Source: Isoperla grammatica
Taxonomy: Eukaryota; Arthropoda; Insecta; Plecoptera; Perlodidae
Assembly: GCA_945910005.1 (NCBI GenBank)
Contig: CAMDTW010000642.1
Span: forward strand, 62,001 to 126,000
Direction: 5' to 3'
Length of the DNA stretch: 64,000 nt
Position 1 is the stretch's first letter. Every line of letters begins with the position of its first letter. The notes beneath the pieces were generated by a model. The model was not told the origin of the DNA and made no database searches. It was given only the letters and a program-made list of their open reading frames with translations. Shown in pieces: positions 18,550-32,600 of this stretch. A program made the translations under genes and the position numbers.

Positions 18550-21500
18550 TCACCGTCACAATAGAGGAAACATGCGTTGTCCTGATATGTTGCATGTAGT
18601 GGCTTTCATGTCACTGACTTAGCGCAGGGTTTATCATGTACAGTCACCGTCACAAACAAGGAAACATGCGTTGTCCTGATATGTTGCATGTAGTGGCTTC
18701 TATGTCACTGATTTAGCGCAGGGTTTATCAAGTACAGTCACCGTCACACTAGAGAAAACATGCGTTGTCCTGATACGTTGCATGTAGTGGCTTTCATGTC
18801 ACTGACTTAGCGCAGGGTTTATCAAGTTCAGTCACCGTCACAAGCGAGGAAACATGCGTTGTTCTGATATGTTGCATGTAGTGGCTTCTATGTCACTGAC
18901 TTAGCCCAGGGTTTATCAAGTACAGTCACCGTCACAATAGAGGAAACATGCGTCGTCCTGATACGTTGCAAGTATTGGCTTCTATGTCACTGACTTAGCG
19001 CAGGGTTTATCAAGTTCAGTCACCGTCACAATAGAGGAAACATGCGTTGTCCTGATACGTTGCATGTAGTGGCTTCTATGTCACTGACTTAGCGCAGGGT
19101 TTATCAAGTACAGTCACCGTCACAAGCAAGTAAACATGCGTTGTGCTGATACGTTGCATGTAGTGGCTTTCATGTCACTGACTTAGCGCAGGGTTTATCA
19201 AGTACAGTCACCGTCACAAGCAAGGAAACTTGCATTGTCCTGATACGTTTCATGTAGTGGCTTCTATGTCACTGACTTAGCGCAGGGTTTATCAAGTACA
19301 GTCACCGTCACAATAGAGAAAACATGCGTTGTCCTGATACGTTGCATGTAGTGGCTTCTATGTCACTGACTTAGCGCAGGGTTTATCAAGTACAGTCACC
19401 GTCACAAGCAAGGAAACATGCGTTGTCCTCATACGTTGCATGTAGTGGCTTCTATGTCACTGACTTAGCGCAGGGTTTATCAAGTACAGTCACCGTCACA
19501 AGCGAGGAAACATGCGTTGTCCTCATACGTTTCATGTAGTGGCTTCTATGTCACTGACTTAGCGCAGGGTTTATCAAGTACAGTCACCTTCACAAGTGAG
19601 GAAACATGAGTTGTCCTCATATTTTGCATGAAGTGGCTTTCATGTCACTGACTTAGCGCAGGGTTTATCAAGTACAGTCACCTTCACAAGCGAGGAAACA
19701 TGCGTTGTTCTTATATGTTGCATGAAGTGGCTTTCATGTCACTGACTTAGCGCAGGGTTTATCAAGTACAGTCACCGTCACAAGCGAGGAAACATGCGTT
19801 GTCCTCATACGTTGCATGTAGTGGCTTCTATGTCACCTACTTAGCGCAGGGTTTATCAAGTACAGTCACCTTCACAAGCGAGGAAACATGCGTTGTTCTC
19901 ATATGTTGCATGAAGTGGCTTTCTTGTCACTGACTAAGCGCAGGGTTAATCAAGTACAGTCAGCGTCACAAGCGAGGAAACATGCGTTGTTCTCATATGT
20001 TGCATTGAGTGACTTTCATGTCACTGACTTAGCGCAATGTTTATCAAGTACAGTCACCGTCACAAGCAAGGAAACATGCGTTGTCCTGATATGTTGCATG
20101 TAGTGGCTTCTATGTCACTGACTTAGCGCAGGGTTTATCAAGTACAGTAACCGTCACAAGCAAGGAAACATGCGTAGTCCTGATACGTTGCATGTAGTGG
20201 CTTCTATGTCTCTTACTTAGCGCAGGGTTTATCAAGTACAGTCACCGTCACAAGCAAGAAAACATGCGTTGTCCTGATATGTTGCATGTAGTGGCTTCTA
20301 TAACACTGACTTAGCGCAGGGTTTATCAAGTACAGTCACCGTCACAAGCAAGGAAACATGCGTTGTCCTGATATGTTGCATGTAGTGGCTTCTATGTCAC
20401 TGACTTAGCGCAGGGTTTATCAAGTACAGTCACCGTCAAAAGCAAGGAAACATGCGTTGTCCTCATACGTTGCATGTAGTCGCTTCTATGCCACTGACTT
20501 AGCGCAGGGTTTATCAAGTACAGTCACCGTCACAAGCGAGGAAACATGCGTTGTCCTGATATGTTGCATGTAGTGGCTTTCATGTCACTGACTTAGCGCA
20601 GGGTTTATCAAGTACAGTCACCGTCACAAGCAAGGAAACATGCGTTGTCCTCATATGTTGCATGTAGTAGCTTTGTTGTCACTGACTTAGCGCAGGGTTT
20701 ATCAAGTACAGTCACCGTCACAAGCAAGGAAACATGCGTTGTCCTGATATGTTGCATGTTGTGGCTTCTATGTCACTGACTTAGCGCAGGGTTTATCAAG
20801 TACAGTCACCGTCACAAGCAAGGAAACATGCGTTGTCCTGATATGTTGCATGTAGTGGCTTCTATGTCATTGACTTAGCGCAGGGTTTATCAAGTACAGT
20901 CACCGTCACAAGCGAGGAAACATGCGTTGTCCTCATACGTTGCATGAAGTGGCTTCTATGTCACTGACTTAGCGCAGGGTTTATCAAGTACAGTCACCGT
21001 CACAAGCGAGGTAACATGCGTTGTCCTGATATGTTGCATGTAGTGGCTTCTATGTCACTGACTTAGCGCAGGGTTTATCAAGTACAGTCACCGTCACAAG
21101 CGAGGAAACATGCGTTGTCCTCATTCGTTGCATGTAGTGGCTTCTATGTCACTGACTTAGCGCAGGGTTTATCAAGTACAGGCACCGTCACAAGCGTATA
21201 ACGTGCCTTGTGCTGATACGTTGCATGTAGTGGATTCTATGTCACTGACTTAGCGCAGGGTTTATCAAGTACAGTCACCGTCACAATAGAGGAAACATGC
21301 GTTGTCCTGATATGTTGCATGAAGTCGCTTCTATGTCACTGACTAAGCGCAGGGTTTATCAAGTACAGTCACCGTCACAAGCAAGGAAACATGCGTTGTC
21401 CTGATATGTTGCATGTAGTGGCTTCTATGTCACTGACTTAGCGCAGGGTTTATCAAGTACAGTCACCGTCACAAGCAAGGAAACATGCGTTGTCCTGATA

Positions 21501-22356
21501 CGTTGCATGTAGTGGCTTCTATGTCACTGACTAAGCGCTGGGTTTATCAAGTACAGTCACCGTCACAAGCAAGGAAACATGCGTTGTCCTGATATGTTGC
21601 ATGAAGTAGCTTCTAAGTCACTGACTTAGCGCAGGGTTTATCAAGTACAGTCATCCTCACAATAGAGTAACATGCGTTGTCCTGATATGTTGCATGTAGT
21701 GGCTTCTATGTCACTGACTAAGCGCAGGGTTTATCAAGTACAGTCACCGTCACAAGCAAGGAAACATGGGTTGTCCTGATATGTTGCATGTAGTAACTTT
21801 TATGTCACTGACTTAGCGCAGGGTTTATCAAGTACAGTCACCGTCACAAGCAAGAAAACATGCGTTGTCCTGATATGTTGCATGTTGTGGCTTCTATGTC
21901 ACTGACTTAGCGCAGGGTTTATCAAGTACAGTCGCCGTCACAAAAGAGGAAACATGGGTTGTCCTGATATGTTGCATGAAGTGGCTTCTATGTCACTGAC
22001 TTAGCGCAGGGTTTATCAAGTACAGTCACCGTCACAATAGAGGAAACATGCGTTGTCCTGATATGTTGCATGTAGTGGCTTTCATGTCACTGACTTAGCG
22101 CAGGGTTTATTAAGTACAGTCACCGTCACAAGCGAGGAAACATGCGTTGTTCTGATATGTTGCATGTAGTGGCTTCTATGTCACTGACTTAGCCCAGGGT
22201 TTATCAAGTACAGTCACCGTCACAATGGAGGAAACATGCGTCGTCCTGATACGTTGCATGTATTGGCTTCTATGTCACTGACTTAGCGCAGGGTTTATCA
22301 AGTACAGTCACCGTCACAAGCAAGTACACATGCGTTGTGCTGATACGTTGCATGTA
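18550..22356 (+). repeat. 3.95-kb tandem duplication, copy 1
   Basis: Matches 22357-26302. The offset is 4040 up to about 18960 and 3946 afterwards because copy 1 has one extra monomer near 18990-19080. Its first 230 bp lie left of the gypsy element (about 9293-9524), so the insertion split this copy. At about 22350 the order jumps to the phase seen at 9293, which marks the junction. Confidence 0.85.
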
Positions 22357-25300
22357 GGGGCTTTCATGTCACTGACATAGCGCAGGGTTTATCAAGTACA
22401 GTCACCGTCACAATAGAGGAAACATGTGTTGTCCTCATATGTTGCATGAAGTGGCTTCTATGTCACTGACTTAGCGCAGGGTTTATCAAGTACAGTCGCC
22501 GTCACAAAAGAGGAAACATGGGTTGTCCTGATATGTTGCATGAAGTGGCTTCTATGTCACTGACTTAGCGCAGGGTTTATCAAGTACAGTCACCGTCACA
22601 ATAGAGGAAACATGCGTTGTCCTGATATGTTGCATGTAGTGGCTTTCATGTCACTGACTTAGCGCAGGGTTTATCATGTACAGTCACCGTCACAAACAAG
22701 GAAACATGCGTTGTCCTGATATGTTGCATGTAGTGGCTTCTATGTCACTGATTTAGCGCAGGGTTTATCAAGTACAGTCACCGTCACACTAGAGAAAACA
22801 TGCGTTGTCCTGATACGTTGCATGTAGTGGCTTTCATGTCACTGACTTAGCGCAGGGTTTATCAAGTTCAGTCACCGTCACAAGCGAGGAAACATGCGTT
22901 GTTCTGATATGTTGCATGTAGTGGCTTCTATGTCACTGACTTAGCCCAGGGTTTATCAAGTACAGTCACCGTCACAATAGAGGAAACATGCGTCGTCCTG
23001 ATACGTTGCAAGTATTGGCTTCTATGTCACTGACTTAGCGCAGGGTTTATCAAGTACAGTCACCGTCACAAGCAAGTAAACATGCGTTGTGCTGATACGT
23101 TGCATGTAGTGGCTTTCATGTCACTGACTTAGCGCAGGGTTTATCAAGTACAGTCACCGTCACAAGCAAGGAAACTTGCATTGTCCTGATACGTTTCATG
23201 TAGTGGCTTCTATGTCACTGACTTAGCGCAGGGTTTATCAAGTACAGTCACCGTCACAATAGAGAAAACATGCGTTGTCCTGATACGTTGCATGTAGTGG
23301 CTTCTATGTCACTGACTTAGCGCAGGGTTTATCAAGTACAGTCACCGTCACAAGCAAGGAAACATGCGTTGTCCTCATACGTTGCATGTAGTGGCTTCTA
23401 TGTCACTGACTTAGCGCAGGGTTTATCAAGTACAGTCACCGTCACAAGCGAGGAAACATGCGTTGTCCTCATACGTTTCATGTAGTGGCTTCTATGTCAC
23501 TGACTTAGCGCAGGGTTTATCAAGTACAGTCACCTTCACAAGTGAGGAAACATGAGTTGTCCTCATATTTTGCATGAAGTGGCTTTCATGTCACTGACTT
23601 AGCGCAGGGTTTATCAAGTACAGTCACCTTCACAAGCGAGGAAACATGCGTTGTTCTTATATGTTGCATGAAGTGGCTTTCATGTCACTGACTTAGCGCA
23701 GGGTTTATCAAGTACAGTCACCGTCACAAGCGAGGAAACATGCGTTGTCCTCATACGTTGCATGTAGTGGCTTCTATGTCACCTACTTAGCGCAGGGTTT
23801 ATCAAGTACAGTCACCTTCACAAGCGAGGAAACATGCGTTGTTCTCATATGTTGCATGAAGTGGCTTTCTTGTCACTGACTAAGCGCAGGGTTAATCAAG
23901 TACAGTCAGCGTCACAAGCGAGGAAACATGCGTTGTTCTCATATGTTGCATTGAGTGACTTTCATGTCACTGACTTAGCGCAAAGTTTATCAAGTACAGT
24001 CACCGTCACAAGCAAGGAAACATGCGTTGTCCTGATATGTTGCATGTAGTGGCTTCTATGTCACTGACTTAGCGCAGGGTTTATCAAGTACAGTAACCGT
24101 CACAAGCAAGGAAACATGCGTAGTCCTGATACGTTGCATGTAGTGGCTTCTATGTCTCTTACTTAGCGCAGGGTTTATCAAGTACAGTCACCGTCACAAG
24201 CAAGAAAACATGCGTTGTCCTGATATGTTGCATGTAGTGGCTTCTATAACACTGACTTAGCGCAGGGTTTATCAAGTACAGTCACCGTCACAAGCAAGGA
24301 AACATGCGTTGTCCTGATATGTTGCATGTAGTGGCTTCTATGTCACTGACTTAGCGCAGGGTTTATCAAGTACAGTCACCGTCAAAAGCAAGGAAACATG
24401 CGTTGTCCTCATACGTTGCATGTAGTCGCTTCTATGCCACTGACTTAGCGCAGGGTTTATCAAGTACAGTCACCGTCACAAGCGAGGAAACATGCGTTGT
24501 CCTGATATGTTGCATGTAGTGGCTTTCATGTCACTGACTAAGCGCAGGGTTTATCAAGTACAGTCACCGTCACAAGCAAGGAAACATGCGTTGTCCTCAT
24601 ATGTTGCATGTAGTAGCTTTGTTGTCACTGACTTAGCGCAGGGTTTATCAAGTACAGTCACCGTCACAAGCAAGGAAACATGCGTTGTCCTGATATGTTG
24701 CATGTTGTGGCTTCTATGTCACTGACTTAGCGCAGGGTTTATCAAGTACAGTCACCGTCACAAGCAAGGAAACATGCGTTGTCCTGATATGTTGCATGTA
24801 GTGGCTTCTATGTCATTGACTTAGCGCAGGGTTTATCAAGTACAGTCACCGTCACAAGCGAGGAAACATGCGTTGTCCTCATACGTTGCATGAAGTGGCT
24901 TCTATGTCACTGACTTAGCGCAGGGTTTATCAAGTACAGTCACCGTCACAAGCGAGGTAACATGCGTTGTCCTGATATGTTGCATGTAGTGGCTTCTATG
25001 TCACTGACTTAGCGCAGGGATTATCAAGTACAGTCACCGTCACAAGCGAGGAAACATGCGTTGTCCTCATTCGTTGCATGTAGTGGCTTCTATGTCACTG
25101 ACTTAGCGCAGGGTTTATCAAGTACAGGCACCGTCACAAGCGTATAACGTGCGTTGTGCTGATACGTTGCATGTAGTGGATTCTATGTCACTGACTTAGC
25201 GCAGGGTTTATCAAGTACAGTCACCGTCACAATAGAGGAAACATGCGTTGTCCTGATATGTTGCATGAAGTCGCTTCTATGTCACTGACTAAGCGCAGGG

Positions 25301-26302
25301 TTTATCAAGTACAGTCACCGTCACAAGCAAGGAAACATGCGTTGTCCTGATATGTTGCATGTAGTGGCTTCTATGTCACTGACTTAGCGCAGGGTTTATC
25401 AAGTACAGTCACCGTCACAAGCAAGGAAACATGCGTTGTCCTGATACGTTGCATGTAGTGGCTTCTATGTCACTGACTAAGCGCTGGGTTTATCAAGTAC
25501 AGTCACCGTCACAAGCAAGGAAACATGCGTTGTCCTGATATGTTGCATGAAGTAGCTTCTAAGTCACTGACTTAGCGCAGGGTTTATCAAGTACAGTCAT
25601 CCTCACAATAGAGTAACATGCGTTGTCCTGATATGTTGCATGTAGTGGCTTCTATGTCACTGACTAAGCGCAGGGTTTATCAAGTACAGTCACCGTCACA
25701 AGCAAGGAAACATGGGTTGTCCTGATATGTTGCATGTAGTAACTTTTATGTCACTGACTTAGCGCAGGGTTTATCAAGTACAGTCACCGTCACAAGCAAG
25801 GAAACATGCGTTGTCCTGATATGTTGCATGTTGTGGCTTCTATGTCACTGACTTAGCGCAGGGTTTATCAAGTACAGTCGCCGTCACAAAAGAGGAAACA
25901 TGGGTTGTCCTGATATGTTGCATGAAGTGGCTTCTATGTCACTGACTTAGCGCAGGGTTTATCAAGTACAGTCACCGTCACAATAGAGGAAACATGCGTT
26001 GTCCTGATATGTTGCATGTAGTGGCTTTCATGTCACTGACTTAGCGCAGGGTTTATCAAGTACAGTCACCGTCACAAGCGAGGAAACATGCGTTGTTCTG
26101 ATATGTTGCATGTAGTGGCTTCTATGTCACTGACTTAGCCCAGGGTTTATCAAGTACAGTCACCGTCACAATAGAGGAAACATGCGTCGTCCTGATACGT
26201 TGCATGTATTGGCTTCTATGTCACTGACTTAGCGCAGGGTTTATCAAGTACAGTCACCGTCACGAGCAAGTAAACATGCGTTGTGCTGATACGTTGCATG
26301 TA
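22357..26302 (+). repeat. 3.95-kb tandem duplication, copy 2
   Basis: Partner of copy 1. It contains an uninterrupted version of the gypsy target site at about 22584. Only scattered single-base changes from copy 1 were seen (for example atggagg versus atagagg at 22226/26172). Confidence 0.85.
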
Positions 26303-26652
26303 GTGGCTTTCATGTCACTGACTTAGCGCAGGGTTTATCAAGTACAGTCACCGTCACAAGCAAGGAAACATGCATTGTCCTGATACGTTTCATGTAGTGG
26401 CTTCTATGTCACTGACTTAGCGCAGGGTTTATCAAGTACAGTCACCGTCACAATAGAGAAAACATGCGTTGTCCTGATACGTTGCATGTAGTGGCTTTCA
26501 TGTCACTGACTTAGCGCAGGGTTTATCAAGTACAGTCACCGTCACAAGCGAGCAAAATATGCGTTGTTCTGATATGTTGCATGTAGTGGCTTCTATGTCA
26601 CTGACTTAGCCCAGGGTTTATCAAGTACAGTTACCGTCGCAAGCAAGGAAAC

Positions 26653-29600
26653 ATGCGTTGTCCTGACATGTTGCATGTAGTGGCTTCTATGTCAAGGACT
26701 AAGCGCAGGGTTTATCAAGTACAGTCACCGTCACAAGCGAGGAAACATGCGTTGTCCTCATATTTTGCATGTAGTGGCTTCTATGTCACTGACTTAGCGC
26801 AGGGTTTATCAAGTACAGTCACCTTCACAAGCGAGGAAACATGCGTTGTTCTCATATGTTGCATGAAGTGGCTTTCATGTCACTGACTTAGCGCAGGGTT
26901 TATCAAGTACAGTCACCGTCACAATAGAGGAAACATGCGTTGTTCTCATATGTTGCATGAAGTGACTTTCATGTCACTGACTTAGCGCAGGGTTTATCAA
27001 GTACAGTCACCGTCACAAGCAAGGAAACATGCGTTGTCCTGATATGTTGCATGAAGTAGCTTCTATGTCACTGACTTAGCGCAGGGTTTATCAAGTACAG
27101 TCACCGTCACAAGCAAGGAAACATGCGTTGTCCTCATATGTTGCATGTAGTGGCTTCTATGTCACTGACTTACCGCAGGGTTGATCAAGTACAGTCACCT
27201 TCACAAGCGAGGAAACATGCGTTGTTCTCATATGTTGCATGAAGTGGCTTTCATGTCACTGACTTAGCGCATGGTTTATCAAGTACAGTCACCGTCACAA
27301 GCGAGGAAACATGCGTTGTTCTCATATGTTGCATGAAGTGGCTTTCATGTCACTGACTTAGCGCAGGGTTTATCAAGTACAGTCACCGTCACAAGCAAGG
27401 AAACATGCGTTGTCCTGATATGTTGCATGTTGTGGCTTCTATGTCACTGACTAAGCGCAGGGTTTATCAAGTACAGTCACCGTCACAAGCAAGAAACATG
27501 CGTTGTCCTGATATGTTGCATGAAGTGGCCTTCATGTCACTGACTTAGCGCAAGGTTTATCAAGTAAAGTCACCGTCACAAGCAAGGAAACATGCGTTGT
27601 CCTGATATGTTGCATGTAGTGGCTTCTATGTCACTGACTTAGCGCAGGGTTTATCAAGTACAGTCACCGTCACAAGCAAGGAAACATGCGTTGTCCTCAT
27701 ACGTTGCATGAAGTGGCTTCTATGTGACTGACTTAGCGCAAGGTTTATCAAGTACACCGTCACAAGCAAGGAAACATGCGTTGTCCTGATATGTTGCATA
27801 TAGTGGCTTCTATGTCACTGACTAAGCGCAGGGTTTATCAAGTACAGTCACCGTCACAATAGAGAAAACATGCGTTGTCCTCATACGTTGCATGTAGTGG
27901 CTTCTATGTCACTGACTTAGCTCAGGGTTTATCAAGTACAGTCACCGTCACAAGCGAGGAAACATGCGTTGTTCTGATATGTTGCATGTAGTGGCTTTCA
28001 TGTCACTGACTTAGCTCAGGGTTTATCAAGTACAGTCACCGTTTCAAGCGTGGAAAAATGCGTTGTCCTCATATGTTGCATGTAGTAGCTTCTATGTCAC
28101 TGACTTAACGCAGGGTTTATCAAGTACAGTCACCGTCACAAGCAAGGAAACATGCGTTGTCCTCATACGTTGCATGTAGTGGCTTCTATGTCACTGACTT
28201 AGCGCAGGGTTTATCAAGTACAGTCACCGTCACAAGCAAGGAAACATGCGTTGTCCTCATACGTTGCATGTAGTGGCTTCTATGTCACTGACTTAGCGCA
28301 GGGTTTATCAAGTACAGTCACCGTCACAAGCAAGGAAACATGCGTTGTCCTGATACGTTGCATGTAGTGGCTTTCATGTCACTGACTTAGCGCAGGGTTT
28401 ATCAAGTACAGTCACCGTCACAAGCAAGGAAACATGCGTTGTCCTAATACGTCGCATGTAGTGGCTTTCATGTCACTGACTTAGCGCAGGGTTTATCAAG
28501 TACAGTGTCCGTCACAAGCAAGGAAACATGAGTAGTCCTGATATGTTGCATGTAGTGGCTTCTATGTCACTGACTTAGCGCAAGGTTTATCAAGTACAGT
28601 CACCGTCACAAGCGAGGAAACATGCGGTGTCCTGATACGTTGCATGTAGTGGCTTTCATGTCACTGACTTAGTGCAGGGTTTATCAATTACAGTCACCGT
28701 CACAAGCAAGAAAACATGCGTTGTCCTGTTATGTTGCATGTAGTGGCTTCTATGTCACTGACTAAGCGCAGGGTTTATCAAGTACAGTCACCGTCACAAG
28801 CGAGGAAACATGCGTTGTCCTCATATGTTGCATAAAGTGGCTTCAATGTCACTGACTTAGCGCAGGGTTTATCAAGTACAGTCACCGTCACAAGCAAGGA
28901 AACATGCGTTGTCCTGATACGTTGCATGTAGTGGCTTTCATGTCACTGACTTAGCGCAGGGTTTATCAAGTACAGTCACCGTCACAAGCAAGGAAACATG
29001 CGTTGTCCTAATACGTCGCATGTAACGGCTTTCATGTCACTGACTTAGCGCAGGGTTTATCAAGTACAGTGTCCGTCACAAGCAAGGAAACATGAGTAGT
29101 CCTGATATGTTGCATGTAGTGGCTTCTATGTCACTGACTTAGCGCAAGGTTTATCAAGTACAGTCACCGTCACAAGCGAGGAAACATGCGGTGTCCTGAT
29201 ACGTTGCATGTAGTGGCTTTCATGTCACTGACTTAGTGCAGGGTTTATCAATTACAGTCACCGTCACAAGCAAGAAAACATGCGTTGTCCTGATATGTTG
29301 CATGTAGTGGCTTCTATGTCACTGACTAAGCGCAGGGTTTATCAAGTACAGTCACCGTCACAAGCGAGGAAACATGCGTTGTCCTCATATGTTGCATAAA
29401 GTGGCTTCAATGTCACTGACTTAGCGCAAGGTTTATCAAGTACAGTCACCTTCACAAGCGAGGACACATGCGTTGTTCTCATATGTTGCATGAAGTGGCT
29501 TTCATGTCACTGACTTAGCGCAGGGTTTATCAAGTACAGTCACCGTCACAAGCGAGGAAACATGCGTTGTTCTCATAAGTTGCATGAAGTGTTTTTCATG

Positions 29601-32600
29601 TCACTGACTTAGCGCAGGGTTTATCAAGTACAGTCACCGTCACAAGCAAGGAAACATGCGTTGTCCTGATATGTTGCATGTAGTAGCTTCTATGTAACTG
29701 ACTAAGCGCAGGGTTTATCAAGTACAGTCACCGTCACAAGCAAGGAAACATGCGTTGTCCTGATATGTTGCATGTAGTGGCCTTCATGTCACTGACTTAG
29801 CGCAAGGTTTATCAAGTACAGTCACCGTCACAAGCAAGGAAACATGCGTTATCCTGATATGTTGCATGAAGTGGCTTCTATGTCACTTACTTAGCGCAGG
29901 GTTTATCAAGTACAGTCACCGTCACAAGCAAGGAAACATGCGTTGTCCTGATATGTTGCATGTAGTGGCCTTCATGTCACTGACTTAGCGCAAGGTTTAT
30001 CGAGTAAAGTCACCGTCACAAGCAAGGAAACATGCGTTGTCCTGATATGTTGCATGTAGTGGCTTCTATGTCACTGACTTAGCGCAGGGTTTATCAAGTA
30101 CAGTCACCGTCACAAGCAAGGAAACATGCGTTGTCCTCATACGTTGCATGAAGTGGCTTCTATGTCACTGACTTAGCGCAAGGTTTATCAAGTACACCGT
30201 CACAAGCAAGGAAACATGCGTTGTCCTGATATGTTGCATATAGTGTCTTCTATGTCACTGACTAAGCGCAGGGTTTATCAAGTAAAGTCACCGTCACAAT
30301 AGAGAAAACATGCGTTGTCCTCATACGTTGCATGTAGTGGCTTCTATGTCACTGACTTAGCTCAGGGTTTATCAAGTACAGTCACCGTCACAAGCGAGGA
30401 AACATGCGTTTTTCTGATATGTTGCATGTAGTAGCTTCTATGTCACTGACTTAGCGCAGGGTTTATCATGACAGTCACCGTCACAAGCAAGGAAACATGC
30501 GTTGTCCTCATACGTTGCATGTAGTGGCCTCTGTGTCACTGACTTAGCGCAGGGTTTATCAAGTACAGTCACCGTTACAAGCAAGGCAACATGCGTTGTC
30601 CTGATATGTTGCATGAAGTGGCTTCTATGTCACTGACTTAGCGCAGGGTTTATCAAGTACAGTCACCGTCACAAGCGAGGAAACATGCGTTGTCCTGATA
30701 TGTTGCATGTAGTGGCTTTCATGTCACTGACATAGCGCAGTGTTTATCAAGTACAGTCACCGTCACAAGCGAGAAAACATGCGTTGTCCTGATATGTTGC
30801 ATGTAGGGGCTTTCATGTCACTGACATAGCGCAGGGTTTATCAAGTACAGTCACCGTCACAATAGAGGAAACATGTGTTGTCCTCATATGTTGCATGAAG
30901 TGGCTTCTATGTCACTGACTTAGCGCAGGGTTTATCAAGTACAGTCGCCGTCACAAAAGAGGAAACATGGGTTGTCCTGATATGTTGCATGAAGTGGCTT
31001 CTATGTCACTGACTTAGCGCAGGGTTTATCAAGTACAGTCACCGTCACAATAGAGGAAACATGCGTTGTCCTGATATGTTACATGTAGTGGCTTTCATGT
31101 CACTGACTTAGCGCAGGGTTTATCATGTACAGTCACCGTCACAAACAAGGAAACATGCGTTGTCCTGATATGTTGCATGTAGTGGCTTCTATGTCACTGA
31201 TTTAGCGCAGGGTTTATCAAGTACAGTCACCGTCACACTAGAGAAAACATGCGTTGTCCTGATACGTTGCATGTAGTGGCTTTCATGTCACTGACTTAGC
31301 GCAGGGTTTATCAAGTTCAGTCACCGTCACAAGCGAGGAAACATGCGTTGTTCTGATATGTTGCATGTAGTGGCTTCTATGTCACTGACTTAGCCCAGGG
31401 TTTATCAAGTACAGTCACCGTCACAATAGAGGAAACATGCGTCGTCCTGATACGTTGCAAGTATTGGCTTCTATGTCACTGACTTAGCGCAGGGTTTATC
31501 AAGTACAGTCACCGTCACAAGCAAGTAAACATGCGTTGTGCTGATACGTTGCATGTAGTGGCTTTCATGTCACTGACTTAGCGCAGGGTTTATCAAGTAC
31601 AGTCACCGTCACAAGCAAGGAAACATGCATTGTCCTGATACGTTTCATGTAGTGGCTTCTATGTCACTGACTTAGCGCAGGGTTTATCAAGTACAGTCAC
31701 CGTCACAATAGAGAAAACATGCGTTGTCCTGATACGTTGCATGTAGGGGCTTCTATGTCACTGACTTAGCGCAGGGTTTATCAAGTACAGTCACCGTCAC
31801 AAGCAAGGAAACATGCGTTGTCCTCATACGTTGCATGTAGTGGCTTCTATGTCACTGACTTAGCGCAGGGTTTATCAAGTACAGTCACCGTCACAAGCGA
31901 GGAAACATGCGTTGTCCTCATACGTTTCATGTAGTGGCTTCTATGTCACTGAACTAGCGCAGGGTTTATCAAGTACAGTCACCTTCACAAGTGAGGAAAC
32001 ATGAGTTGTCCTCATATTTTGCATGAAGTGGCTTTCATGTCACTGACTTAGCGCAGGGTTTATCAAGTACAGTCACCTTCACAAGCGAGGAAACATGCGT
32101 TGTTTTCATATGTTGCATGAAGTGGCTTTCATGTCACTGACTTAGCGCAGGGTTTATCAAGTACAGTCACCGTCACAAGCGAGGAAACATGCGTTGTCCT
32201 CATACGTTGCATGTAGTGGCTTCTATGTCACCTACTTAGCGCAGGGTTTATCAAGTACAGTCACCTTCACAAGCGAGGAAACATGCGTTGTTCTCATATG
32301 TTGCATGAAGTGGCTTTCTTGTCACTGACTAAGCGCAGGGTTAATCAAGTACAGTCAGCGTCACAAGCGAGGAAACATGCGTTGTTCTCATATGTTGCAT
32401 TGAGTGACTTTCATGTCACTGACTTAGCGCAAAGTTTATCAAGTACAGTCACCGTCACAAGCAAGGAAACATGCGTTGTCCTGATATGTTGCATGTAGTG
32501 GCTTCTATGTCACTGACTTAGCGCAGGGTTTATCAAGTACAGTAACCGTCACAAGCAAGGAAACATGCGTAGTCCTGATACGTTGCATGTAGTGGCTTCT

